Below, piece after piece: positions 1-10,958 of a stretch of 64,000 nt of DNA. Position 1 is the stretch's first letter, and each line of letters opens with the position of its first letter. The notes under the pieces are model-generated. The model searched no databases, was not told the DNA's origin, and saw nothing but the letters and a program-made list of their open reading frames with translations. The position numbers and the translations under genes are program-made. This DNA is from Elmis aenea (taxonomy: Eukaryota > Arthropoda > Insecta > Coleoptera > Elmidae), in the NCBI GenBank assembly GCA_947652605.1, contig OX393577.1, positions 27,531,466-27,595,465 of the forward strand. Reading direction: 5' to 3'.

Positions 1-109
1 AATAAAATTTTAGACATACAAGTAGGTAGGTATATGTGAAAAAAACGGATTAAGTATTTAAACTTATGTAGACTGTTTCACTTCCTGTTGCGCCGAAAAT
101 GACCCTAAC

Positions 110-135
110 TTTGTTATTTCAAATGGAACACCCTG
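110..135. mobile_element. Solo right end of a CAGGGTG-type element
   Basis: The sequence ends in AAATGGAACACCCTG, the reverse complement of the CAGGGTGTTCC-type terminus seen in both arms of the palindrome at 10.96-12.81 kb. The flank reads AA rather than TA. The matching left end, if it exists, is outside the window or lost. This is only a short match to a recurring terminus, so the call is tentative. Confidence 0.35.
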
Positions 136-240
136 AATATTTTTACAGTTTTGGAAAGAGGAAGTAGTTTTAGATACAATTGCTTTATTTTGGTTAATTT
201 TTATATTGACAAATAATTCTTGGAGGATTTTTTTTTTATT

Positions 241-903
241 AAGTGTGCCATGACCTGCATAAATTGAATTTTATTTTGTCATTAATTGTTTAGGCAACTT
301 TAATTGACTTTGAGGTTTGCAGAATTGGTTTTTGACAGAAAATTTAATGGAATGATAGTGGTGCATGTGGTTATTTAAAAAGAGTGTTTCCTGACGAATT
401 TAACTATACCAATGCAATAACTTATATGTGTTGAAAGGCTTCTTCACAGACTTGGAATATTATAAAAACCTATTAAGATATCCTATTAATCGCAGTACAC
501 TGTGCCTAACTGCATCAAAACAAATTATCGTTCTTTTTTGTTGAATTGTTATAGTTATTTACTAAAAAATCTAAAAATTTTAGTAATAACTATATAGTTG
601 CAATTAACCACAGTATAGTATACTTCGATTAATAGGATATACCTACTAATAAGTTTTTATAATATTTTAAGTCTTTGAAGCAGCCTTTCAACACAAATAT
701 AAATTATTGGTATTGGCAAATTCGTCAGAAAATATTCTATTTAAATAACCGCAATACCACTACTGTTCCATTAAAAAAACTTGTCAAAAAACTGATTCTG
801 CAATCTTTAGAGCTGATTAAAGTAACCTAAATGTCAATAAAAATTTACAAAATCGTTAACATACCTAATAAAATTCAGTTTATGCAGCTCACGGCACACA
901 AAC
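241..903. repeat. Foldback repeat with two ~280-bp inverted arms
   Basis: The left arm (about 241-507) and right arm (about 603-903) are diverged inverted copies. The left arm reads GTGTGCCATGACCTGCAT and the right arm, reversed, reads GTGTGCCGTGAGCTGCAT. Further matching blocks include TGTTGAAAGGCTTCTTC versus TGTTGAAAGGCTGCTTC. Identity looks like roughly 80 percent by eye. No shared terminal motif or target duplication is visible, so the mobilising system is unknown. It contains no credible reading frame. Confidence 0.6.
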
Positions 904-2204
904 AAGAGATTTGGTTATTAATAAAAAATAACAAACGATTACATACTTGAAAAAAGTTTTTAATATTAATACGTAAAGTGAATTTTTAAAATGAAAATGA
1001 ACCTGCTTTTTGTAAATGTTGACTCTATTTCACTAAATCTTGCCAATTTTCATTCGCCTTTTGTTTTTGTTTGGTATTATCGACTTAATGTAACTTATTT
1101 CTTGATATTTTTCGTTATTCACCCTAGCGGAAATGCAACTTGTTAACGGAAGCGGTATTGTTCATAGCGTTGTTCACCAAGATATCTTTAAGAACTACTG
1201 ACCGCGCATATTTTCTCTAAAGAAAAGCTCCAATAAATAAAAAAAATGCCTACGATAAAGCGTCCCTAAATGCGGGTGGCAGTGAAACAGACAGGAAATA
1301 GATAAAAAGTAAATTGATAGATAGAAAGAAATGGGAGCGCCGGAAAAACGGTATAATAAGAGAGATGGAAGAGATTTATGAACGTGCCAACACATGACGA
1401 TCGACCTGGGTATTAATTCGCACTAGCCGCTAGTGTCATTTGAAGGGTTTTTATAGCGCTAATCAAATTGTCTCAATTTTCTAGATCCGCTCGACGCTGC
1501 GTCATTAAGCAGCCAACCGCTTGATTAGTAAAAACGGCATAATTACTTCGTCGAATTCATTCTACTCTTTTTAAGTGAGCAGCTTCAAGATTCCCCACTA
1601 CACATCGTTACACTAAATTATTGGTAGAAAGTTCCCTTCACAAAATAAAAATGCACTTACTAGGCGATTCAAAGTCTACTTGGCTGATTGTATAAGCCTT
1701 CTTAAAATGTTAATTAATTTTACAAAAATTTATAATTTAATAATAAACCTGTCGAAATAGTTATTTGCCATTCAAAAATAAGTTAAATTAAACGGCATTT
1801 TGTGCAAACTAGTTCTTCGTTATACTTCACATTGTTCTAGTTTTTTACTGATACCTTTTTTCGCTGATAAAGCATCGTTAAGTTAGATAGATACTTTATA
1901 AAATTGATAAATTGATATAACAGATTTTTTAATGTGTAAAAGCTGGTCTTGCCGTAGCTTATCGGCCAATAACCGATTAATCGGCCGATTATTGACTTTC
2001 ACAAATTATTCATTAGATTATATGATTATTGCATTCATGGTTCATGGTATGTTTTTATTGTGACTCATTTCGATTTAGGTTAGTTATTCCTAGTAGTTCA
2101 AAAACGATGTAGGTATCTTTTTATGAAATTTATTATTTTATTTTAAGTTTTTGTGCTAATCACTAAAAATAAGATAAACAGTTAAAAAATAAAACTTACT
2201 ATAC
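904..2204. other. Unassigned AT-rich stretch
   Basis: I see no gene or repeat here. The part at about 1380-1560 is less AT-rich, with several CpGs (CGATCGACC, CGCTCGACGCTGCGTC), and could be regulatory, but nothing specific supports that. Confidence 0.4.
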
Positions 2205-2490
2205 GCATGCAGACAGTGTTTGACGTAAGGCTACTTCGATCTTTCTAGACAAATGTGCGTTTTGCTTACCGTGCGTTAGGGCTCACTTTACTATGCATGC
2301 ACGCTGTGTGGTAATGGTGCCTTTCCACGTGAGAGTAAACTACTCTCGATAACAGCGTCGCCAAGGATACAGCCCCTGAGAGTAACTCGCGATTGGCTGT
2401 ATCCTTGGCGACGCTGCTATCGAGAGTAGTTTACTCTCACGTGGAAAGGCACCATAAGTCATTTACATTAGTGGTCGTAAAAAAAAGTAG
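2205..2490. repeat. Dispersed repeat with 89-bp monomer, interrupted by a MITE
   Basis: About 1.2 monomers of an 89-91 bp unit (TTTGACGTAAGGCTACTTCG ... ACTATGCATGC) run from 2205 to 2314. The unit resumes after the inserted palindrome as a tail reading ATTTACATTAGTGG. The same monomer occurs twice in tandem at 20261-20438, followed by the same ATTTACATTAG tail, so the repeat unit extends beyond the monomer. The copy at 20 kb is uninterrupted and serves as the empty site for the insertion at 2315. Confidence 0.7.
2315..2454. mobile_element. 140-bp palindromic MITE with TAA duplication (PIF/Harbinger-like)
   Basis: This is a near-perfect hairpin: TGGTGCCTTTCCACGTGAGA at one end and its reverse complement at the other, with about 60-bp arms around a short loop. 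TAA lies on each side (2312-2314 and 2455-2457), and the homologous copy at 20.44 kb reads GGTAAGTG without the insert. A 3-bp TAA/TWA duplication is characteristic of PIF/Harbinger elements. The terminus also resembles in layout the Harbinger end at 54558 (GGCCGTTTTCACAC). It is non-autonomous and has no coding capacity. Confidence 0.65.
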
Positions 2491-4444
2491 TCTTTCTTTA
2501 ACTGGAAGTGCTTAGATTCTTAAATGCATTATGCTGTTTTATTGCAGTCGACGTTGATATCAAACGTATAATGTAAACAAAAATAATGATACCTTGTTAA
2601 CAGCAAAGTGATGCATTCTTGCTTTTAACTTCAATAATTAAACATTTTTATGTTTGGATCTAAAAAACTGAATAAAAAGTGACAATATAAAAAATAATCT
2701 TTTGATTTTGTTGGCATTTTTACGGTTTTCGCGGTGTTACGATATTACAATGTTGATCTAGGTTCCCAAATATGCAACCGTGTTGACTGAACGTTACTAC
2801 TTTTTCTGGAGATGACAAATGAAAATTTATGAAACGTCGACAAAACGATATTTTTGAATTCCAACAGTCACCGAGGTTTTTACCCGAGAACCAAGAATAA
2901 CTATTTTTTATAGACCTCCTCAAAGAAAGTTCCCTTATAGATATATTTAAAATAATCTTTTTTCATTTACAAAATGCATAAATATTAATATTAAATGGTT
3001 TAAAACTAGAACTTCGTTATACCAAAAAGGTTTCCCAAAGCGCAAGACCTAATCTACATTAAATCAAACATTACTACCCTAATAACTGCGTTGGAGTTTC
3101 TAAGATAAACATATTTATTTTACCCGAGGCAGTAAATCTGTTTATCCTTCATTATTAGTTATGATAAGACCGTTTTATTGGATACAGCGGAACAATCTTA
3201 AGAATCAACGAGTTCTTTCAAGGCTATCTCTGCATTTCTGTAAAAACAAAATTATGGAAATGTGCTTTTGTCTTGACCTGACAGCCTCGCATCCTTTGCT
3301 TTCTTGTGTCATGATTCTAACTTAAAGCGATGAAAGACTTCGGATTGTTATTAAAACTTGGAAGTGTTTACATAATTCTCGATAAAATTGACGTTTGTTT
3401 TGTTAGGAAGAAATAAGTTGAGCTTAAAATTTCCTAATGTTTGAAAGAGCTTCTCATTAAGTTTGCGTTACAACAAAGATTGTTCGGCAGATAATAGGGT
3501 TTTCTAATTTTATGTAATATTATTACTACAGTAACAATTTCTACAGTACTACAGTACTAATTTTGCTTCAAACTTATTTTTACATGATAAAGGACTCAAG
3601 GTTTTGTTATTTTAATTTTTAAAAAACGCAAGGTAAGTTTTAGATTTTTCCAAACGATATGTATTGAAAATAAATATTTATAGGTCTTTCTTTGAATGTA
3701 TTTCATTTTTCCTGCATTCCTTTATCTCCCAAACAAAGCGTAAAACTTCTTGTAATGATCCAGTTTTCTGCGAAACTCAGTATCATTGTTGATAGCAAAA
3801 CAATCTGCCTTTGACCCTATATTCTCCACTTATCGGTTAATAGCGTGACTCAAGTGAACCATGTATTCTCCAGCTTAGCCTGCACGCCAAAAGGGTCGAA
3901 AGAAGACCACTTCAAACAATTACCTTGTGTTTCTCATTCTGAAGGTTTAGTTCTCTCATACACTATAATGTACTTTGAAACAAGTGCTTTAAATCAACAC
4001 AAAACGAAACAAACTCGTTTTCCGATATCTCACAAAATAAACATAATACCAATATTGCACAAACATTGAAATTGTACGCGATCCAATTTATTTGAATAAA
4101 CAATTTATGATAAAGAGATACAAAAAATTTAATAACCTATCTAATTTAATAGACTTCTGAAATAAAGTAATTTATGTTAATTAAGTCCAAGTAACTGGAG
4201 ATTTTGTTTGTTGACGTTGTTTGGTGCACAAACTGGCGTCCATCCACTTCTTCACCCAGTTCACGAACTCACCAGCTCATATATCATTCACGATTGCACA
4301 ACCTCGATGAAAGGTTTAATAAGAAGAGTGCTTTTAGCAAAGACAGAAAATCAATCCTTGGATTAAACAAACACAAAATGTGTGCTGTGTTGTAAACAAG
4401 TTAGTTTTGTAGTTTTAAACTGAAGACAGCAAAACTAAATAGCA
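2491..4444. other. Unassigned AT-rich stretch
   Basis: No gene, RNA or repeat could be recognised. Short open frames near 2720-2923 and 3845-4069 have no family signature and look like chance. Confidence 0.4.
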
Positions 4445-4446
4445 TA

Positions 4447-5963
4447 CAGGGTGTCCCAAATTCGAGTAAATGCATGGGGATCTTGCTTAACTTAAGACCT
4501 ACGAGGTCGGTTAAATTAGGGCAAAGTTTCGAAATTAGATGCTCATCAAATATCTGCAAGGAAAATTTTCATAGCTGTCTTAGTTCAAAAGTTATTCAAG
4601 AAAAACTGAAAAAAATTATTTTCGTTTTTTTGCCGTATTTCCAAAATTTTTTAAGATATCGACAATCTGGAAGCACTTCTCCATAGCAACTTCTTACGCT
4701 TTATATTTTGGGATAACATAAAATTTCCAACAACGTTTCGTCTCTTTAGAAACCTCATCAACTTCATTATTTTAAATACGGCGAAAAAAATTTAATATCA
4801 TAGTCGAATACCATTTTGTCTTCCGACTTCATTAATATATGACACTTAATATCTAAAATGATAATTTACCCAAAAATTTGAGAAAAAATCATTTTGTCCA
4901 ATTTCTAATCAAATGATCTTATACAAAAATAAAAAAAACAAAACAATTTTTTTGTTATTTTTTTTTTCTGTTAAAACTGTCTGACATTAATATAATCGTA
5001 ATTAATTGTATAATTTGCAACCAGCTAGAAATTCTTTGACATTTGTGCTTTGTGTTCGCAATTTTTATTTTCACTATGTTCTGGTAGTACATTTTTAATT
5101 TATTTATTTATTCGCTATCCCTTCGTGTATTGCGGAGTATTGTTAAAACAATTTTCGTCAATTATGGAAAATAAAAGGTGTTACAAATATGATATTGTAA
5201 TTGTTTTAATGAAGTGTTAAGTAAAATTTATGAGAATTAAAAAGCATGTCATGAGGAAACAAAATTATGTGTAGGTATATTATGGCATTTCTCGAATTCC
5301 TTAAAAAGTGTTGATTGTCATATTAAATAAAATGGTTTTCACAAACAAAGAAAAACAGGATATTTCAAAGAATTTCTAGCTGGTTGCAAATTAAACAATT
5401 AATCACGATCATATTAATGTCAAAGTGACAGTTTTAACAAAACAACAAGAAAACAAAAAAATTGTTTTGTTTTTTTGATTTTTGCATAAGATCATTTGAT
5501 TAAGAAATTGGACAAAATGATTTTTTCTCAAATTTTTGGGTAAATTAACATTTTAGATATTAAGTGTCATATATTAATGAAGTCGGAAGACAAAATGGTA
5601 TTCGACTATGATATTAAAATTTTTTCGCCGTATTTAAAATAATGAAGTTGATGAGGTTTCTAAGACGAAACGTTGTTGGAAATTTTATGTTATCCCAAAA
5701 TATAAAGCGTAAGAAGTTATTATGGAGAAGTGCTTCCAGATTGTCGATATCTTAAAAAATTTTGGAAATACGGCAAAAAAACGAAAATAAATTTTTTCAG
5801 TTTTTCTTGAATAACTTTTGAACTAAGACAGCTATAAAAATTTTCTTTGCAGATATTAAATTTGATGAGCATCTAATTTCGCGACTTTGCCCTAATTTAA
5901 TTGACCTCGTAGCTCTTGGATAAGCGAGAACCCCATGCATTTACTCGAATTTGGGACAACCTG
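4447..5963. mobile_element. 1.5-kb palindromic element, TA-CAGGGTGTCCC ends
   Basis: The termini are CAGGGTGTCCCAAATTCGAG on the left and the reverse complement of CAGGTTGTCCCAAATTCGAG on the right, each flanked by TA. The arms (about 4447-5085 and 5330-5963) match closely along their whole length; for example, AACTTCTTACGCTTTATATT pairs with AATATAAAGCGTAAGAAGTT. The loop is roughly 240 bp. Small frames inside it are mirrored between the arms and are not genes. TA flanks suggest a Tc1/mariner/pogo-type transposase in trans (inference). Confidence 0.8.
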
Positions 5964-5965
5964 TA

Positions 5966-7094
5966 TACCTCCCCAATTATTTATGAAAGCATTTTATCAG
6001 ATAAGAACGGTTTAAAAGTTATAATGTACTTAAAACTTAGTTATGTTACAATTTTTTATTTTAATATGAAACAAGCAAAATGCAACTCTTTGTATAAATC
6101 CATATACTGTTTGCTTTGCAAAAAACAAACAAGTGTTTCTTGGCGTTGCTGGTAGATGTTTGTGTATTATTAATTCAATTAAAGCTCAAACAATTTTTTT
6201 TTTTTTTTTAGAAAATAGTGCCACATAAAACTCAAGTTTTATCATTTGCACATAAAAATTTGCATTGTGATAACGCCACTGAAATTGAAATAAATCTGTT
6301 TTACCGTCACTATAAAATTTATAGTACGCTTTCTATATCGGGCCGATATTGAATTTCAAAATGCGCATGCAAACTGCTTTGATATCTTTTTATTTGTTAA
6401 GTGGTTGTTGGTCCCCTATTTGAAGACGTACAAATCCATTTTAATCTTTTTATGGTATTTACTTGAAGTCGCGTGAATACCTTAAGAGCCAATGCCTTTT
6501 TAAAGACGCGGAATACTTTGTATGCTTTTTAAGTTATGATCAACTTTGGGACTCCTTCTCTTAGACGACGACTTTTTGAATACATTTTTATAAGATGGAG
6601 ATTTATATTCATACCCATGCTAGGTATACAAAATGAATATTTGATCGAATTGCTTATCTATTCCAGAATGGTTTCTCATTTTAATTATACACCATACATA
6701 TTTTTAATTTATTTACGTCTTTACAGGTTACCTCATACTAATGCTATTAACCACTTACTTAAAAAGAATTTTTTTTAAATAAAACTTAAACACAAAAATA
6801 TGAGACTGTTTTAAAACTACATTTGTACGGTAGAAGTGTTTCGAGATTACAATAATTTATGAATTAAACTCGATATACTTAACAACTTATCAACAAACAA
6901 AAACTAGAAGCAATTTTTTTTTTAACTTACGGTAAGTAAAGTTTGGTTTTAAATATCATTTAAAATGACATTTCGAGGAACATATTATGTTTGTTTACAC
7001 GTACACTATGAGTTATCTGATAGAAGTGTAAAAGAAAAATCACTAATAAAAGCAGACGTATAACATAGGACCGCCCTAGTAAGATCGTGATGTA
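5966..7094. other. Unassigned AT-rich stretch
   Basis: I see no recognisable feature. Frames of 60-80 codons here are very rich in Phe, Ile, Leu and Tyr, as expected from random AT-rich DNA. Confidence 0.4.
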
Positions 7095-7096
7095 TA

Positions 7097-7963
7097 CAGG
7101 GTGGACCAAATTCAAATGTTTTACGGTGTATCTCGGTTACCGTAATAGTTGGCGAAAAATCTGATATCGGTCTCTTTGGCTGTTTTTTTTTTAGAAAAGA
7201 ACACCAGTGTCAGATTTTTTATATCGCTTTTCATTTTGGCACTACAGACGAAAGATGAAATTGCATCGTTTTAAAAATTTATTATAATTTCTTTATTTAT
7301 GAAAATAGAACCAAATGTTATAAAAGTTTTTTATTCAGATTTTTATGCTTAATTTAAAATCAAAGTTAATTTTTTTTACCACCTTGACTTTTGAGATATG
7401 ATGTAAAGTTATATTTTTTTGAAAAGAAACCCTAGTTGGCCATAACTTTATATGAAAAAGCATTTTTTTTAGCTTTTGAAAAATATATTTGTTGCAAAAA
7501 ATAACCGAGATATGGCTAGTTTTGTAAAAATTTTATCATCAAAGTTTGCCATGATTTCGAAAACAAGTGCTGTTTGCAATTTAAAAACAACTAAACGTCA
7601 CTTTCAAGTAAATTTTTAATATTTTAAGCAAATTCGAGTATTATATTCAATTTTATAATTGTTAATTGTGGTATTGTGAACATGGCTAAAGCTGACAAAT
7701 TCAAAACATTTAATATGTTAAAAGTTTACACTGGAAGTGGTAAAAACGTGGCTGCTGCAAAATTAATGTTAATAGTAAATTTTCAAAAATGTTAAAATTG
7801 AATTTTTTGTTTGTATTGCCAAAATGGAAAGCGATATTATAAAAAATCTGATTACACAGGCATTCGTTTTTCGCTAAAACAGCCCAAGAGACCGATATCA
7901 AATTTTCGCTAAATATTACGGTAACCGAGATACCCCGTAAAACATTCGAATATGGTCCAATGG
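7097..7963. mobile_element. 867-bp palindromic element, TA-CAGGGTGGACC ends
   Basis: The left end CAGGGTGGACCAAATTCAAA pairs with a decayed right end (TTCGAATATGGTCCAATGG). The inner parts of the arms pair well: ACGGTAACCGAGATACCCCG matches the left arm's CGGTGTATCTCGGTTACCGT. AAGAGACCGATATC pairs with GATATCGGTCTCTT. Both flanks are TA. A second copy of the right arm lies at 60606-60803 with an intact CACCCTG end. Confidence 0.75.
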
Positions 7964-8154
7964 TACAGTTCTAAGAATTTCGTATGCCCTAACAATAAAA
8001 CGACAATTAAAACGAATTTTATTTGCAGTTTTCTCTGAAATATTTGATGCGCTCATGTCTCATTAGCGCTGCATATAGAGTACTGGGTTTTTAATATTTA
8101 ATTCCAAACAGTATAAGGATTTTTAATGTCTATTAACAATATTATTCTGAAAAC

Positions 8155-8244
8155 CTAAAAAAAATCAAAACCGTTAAAGTAGCTCAACGAACGACCGGCC
8201 CATCAGGAATTTTTTCAGTGTCCCGGTGGGCCAATTCGCCCCTG
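8155..8244. mobile_element. Possible solo hAT-like terminus
   Basis: Read on the minus strand, the segment begins CAGGGGCGAATTGGCCCACC, a GC-rich CAGGG-type end like those of hAT elements, in AT-rich surroundings. No partner end or 8-bp duplication was found, so this is a weak, similarity-by-style call. Confidence 0.25.
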
Positions 8245-8494
8245 AATCATGCTACTTCCTACCTCATTTTGAGGTTTATAAGTATGGTCAAATTATGATT
8301 ATCATTTTATTATTAGATTTTACAATAATATCATAGTTTAAATTTTATCCACTCTTTTAAAATTGTTTTTCATTTCAGTTACAACATTTTTATTAAATTA
8401 ATAAAATACAAGTAATCTAAAAACTGCATATGTATGTATACCCGATATACTTCTCACGAGGCTCATTTTATATTCAAGTGAATAAACACAGTTT

Positions 8495-8735
8495 GATCAG
8501 CAGATAGCTAACAACGTAAAAGCAGGAAAACTGTATTAAAGTTGCAGAACATGAATTGTACGCCGGATAAACCGCGATGTCTCCGTTGGGACACTTACAC
8601 GTATCGGATAAAACAAAGGCATAGGAAGACCCGGTTTCGAAATTAGAGACCCGAAAGTTACTCGAGTTGCTTAGAACTTTACAGTGCCTGCAATTTCTGC
8701 GTGTTAAAGGTAAAGTGGAAAGACTGCAGATGTAT
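8495..8735 (-). other. Candidate exon of an unknown host gene
   Basis: A GC-richer island has an open minus-strand frame with unusually protein-like composition: NFETGSSYAFVLSDTCKCPN, followed by GDIAVYPAYNSCSAT. The frame stays open from at least 8740 down to a stop near 8482. A pyrimidine-rich stretch followed by CAG (TTTACCTTTAACACGCAG on the minus strand) could be an acceptor, and GTAAGT near 8605 could be a donor. I do not recognise the family. With no start codon and no partner exon, this is only a candidate. Confidence 0.25.
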
Positions 8736-8744
8736 TTTATAATT

Positions 8745-9245
8745 TTAATTGCTTGTTTGCAATGCGTAATATAAAAATATTAACTCTTTACAACTGATTG
8801 GAAGCAATAAGGAAATTGATCGGGGATATATTAGCATCAAGCGTTTGCCGTTTTGGGGCGTGGTAGTTCTGTGAGGACAAAGGCCTTACGTGGATTATAT
8901 GCGCATTAAAGATCTTTTGGTATACTTAATACTTAATCCAAAGTTTTATTCTATTGAATGTACTCGCGTGTAAAAAAGTGTTTACATATAAATCAGGCAA
9001 TCTCAATAGAAGAGACAACCCCTTCAAAAGGGCAGTAATACAATTTAAAGCGACAAAAAAAACCTTTATTATAAAACATTTACTTTACTATTTTTATAAA
9101 CATTATAAGCGTAGATTTAAACTGTATTTTACGTAATACTTTCATCTCTTAGTAAAAAATTGTATACTCGTGATTAAAAAAAAATGTTTAAAAAAGTCCC
9201 CTGGGAGGACGATAACGAAAAAACGTTTAAAAAAAAACTTTGATC
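8745..9245. other. Unassigned stretch
   Basis: Nothing was recognised between the candidate exon and the left flank of the 21-bp-repeat transposon. Confidence 0.35.
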
Positions 9246-9261
9246 TATACCTTTTCAAGTT

Positions 9262-9449
9262 CAAATTGGCACTAATCAAAATCAAATTGGCACTAATCAA
9301 AATCAAATTGGCACTAATCAAAATCAAATTGACACTAATCAAAATCAAATTGGCACTAATCAAAATCAAATTGGCACTAATCAAAATCAAATTGGCACTA
9401 AACAAATTCAAGTTGACAATTAACAAATTCAAGTTGACATTAAATAATT
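9262..9449 (+). repeat. Left terminal array of 21-bp repeats
   Basis: About nine tandem units of CAAATTGGCACTAATCAAAA(T) run here, with a fixed 21-bp period. The inner two or three have drifted to CAAGTTGACAATTAACAAAT. Because 21 is a multiple of three, both strands stay open across the array, which gives spurious repetitive frames that are not genes. The array is inverted relative to the one at the other end and may be a series of transposase-binding sites (inference). Confidence 0.85.
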
Positions 9450-9587
9450 TTAAATTACCAGTATCATACGATTAAATAGAACTAAGTAAAAAATGTTATT
9501 TATACTATATTTTAAAACAATAACATGTGCATATTAAATAAACAACATTTGCTAAATTAATTAATTAGAAAATAATATTCTCCATAT

Positions 9588-10618
9588 TTAATGCTGCCGG
9601 AATATCTTTGAATATGGGCTATGTATGAATCTTGCACAATTGGCTACATTGATTGTGTTAATATGATTCTGAACAATATTTTCTAACCGGCGCATTCTGT
9701 ATTCAGTTTGGAAAATATTATGCCGATCTTCTCCTGCTAAAACATCTCTTAGGTTATCTGCCAAATCTGATTTTACACTAGCCTTTAATACAGACCATGC
9801 TTGCTCAATCGGATTTAACATGGGACTGTATGGACTAAGTCTTATTAATCTATGGTGAAAAAATTCCTCTTCTGCAAAAACTTCTTCAATAGAAGCATGG
9901 CAAGGTGCATTATCTATAACCATAACTACTGGTTCTTGGTATATATTTTGGGCGTTTCTCAAACATTGTTTCACAAATTCGTTTGCTTCTGGTTTTTTAA
10001 ATGATCCCCGTCTTAGCTCACAATGTATTAGACCTATGCATCCAATAAGATGTATATTTGCGCCTCGGCTACCAGCTGCTACAAATGTACATCGACTTCG
10101 TTTCTTAGAACGTCCTTGCGTCCGCGAAATAAACATATTAAAATTAGTTTCGTCCTTTCGTCAAGATAAATTATTGGCAAATTCTCTGCTTGAAGATTAA
10201 GTAATGTTCTTACATATTCTAACCTTTTTGTTTTATTGTCTATACTGTTGGCTCTTTCTGGCTCTCGATGTACTTGTTTTATTGTATACATAAGACCATC
10301 GAGGTGTTGACGAATACATTCTTTAGTGACATTAATTTCATATGATTGTAAAATCTTTTCTTTTAATTGCTGGAGAGTTATCTTTGGATTTCTTTCAATT
10401 TCATTTTCAAAAAAACGACGATGTTCGTCTGTGATTTTAACTCTGCGTTTACCTCCATGCTGTTTCTCTGGAACGTCTTGATTTTTCACCCATCTATACG
10501 CCGTTCTTTTTAAAACTCCGAGAACATTTGCAAGATTGCGCCAATCCCCGTTAGAATTATAAACAGCGCAAATTTGTATTTTTCGGTTTACGGCGTCAAC
10601 TTTTTTTATATAAGGCAT
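9588..10618 (-). pseudogene. DD35E transposase, frameshifted at the first catalytic Asp
   Basis: This is a DDE transposase of the IS630/Tc1/mariner superfamily, which would cut and rejoin DNA at TA sites. The start is taken as the Met of MPYIKKVDAV at 10618. An N-terminal helix-turn-helix region (NLANVLGVLKRTAYRWVKN) is followed by the first catalytic Asp in IIYLDE. After the break come the second Asp in MVIDNAPCH and the Glu in SPYSPMLNPIEQAWS, with 35 residues between them (DD35E). The frame is lost at 10147-10162, where TTTCGTC occurs twice in tandem (an 8-bp duplication just after the DE codons). The two halves are otherwise intact, so the defect looks recent. Confidence 0.85.
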
Positions 10619-10679
10619 TATGAGAACGTGGAAGGGTTCTTTTAAGATGTTAATTTGAATTAACAATTAAATTATTTAA

Positions 10680-10825
10680 TGTCAACTTGAATTTGTTAAT
10701 TGTCAACTTAAATTTGTTTAGTGCCAATTTGATTTTGATTAGTGCCAATTTGATTTTGATTAGTGCCAATTTGATTTTGATTAGTGCCAATTTGATTTTG
10801 ATTAGTGCCAATTTGAACTTGAAAA
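10680..10825 (-). repeat. Right terminal array of 21-bp repeats
   Basis: About seven tandem 21-bp units in the opposite orientation to the left array. Five regular GTGCCAATTTGATTTTGATTA units start at 10721, 10742, 10763, 10784 and 10805. They are preceded by two drifted GTCAACTT units. The order mirrors the left end: canonical outside, drifted inside. The copy number differs between the ends (about nine versus seven). Confidence 0.85.
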
Positions 10826-10958
10826 GGTATAGATATAATAAATGTTAACGTTTCTCTCAACTTCTAAAAAATTATTGTATAAACTCATGCATTTTTTTCA
10901 GAGCAAAGACTTCATAGTTAACTTAAATTGCTTAATACATTTTTGCAGCTCTTTTATA

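Larger units (their letters stand above)
9248..10829 (-). mobile_element. Tc1/mariner-like DNA transposon with 21-bp-repeat termini
   Basis: The outer ends are inverted and identical for at least 30 bp (TACCTTTTCAAGTTCAAATT), with TA next to each. Inside each end is an array of 21-bp units. Between the arrays is a single transposase gene on the minus strand. The 1.58-kb length is normal for an intact IS630/Tc1/mariner element. Damage seems limited to one 8-bp duplication in the coding region, so the copy is relatively young compared with its surroundings. Confidence 0.85.

Noticed and set aside
9142..9475. Overlapping ~100-codon frames on both strands with a 7-residue repeat (KLALIKI / NLILISA)
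   Set aside because: They are translations of the 21-bp terminal repeat array of the transposon; the period is a multiple of three, so both strands stay open.
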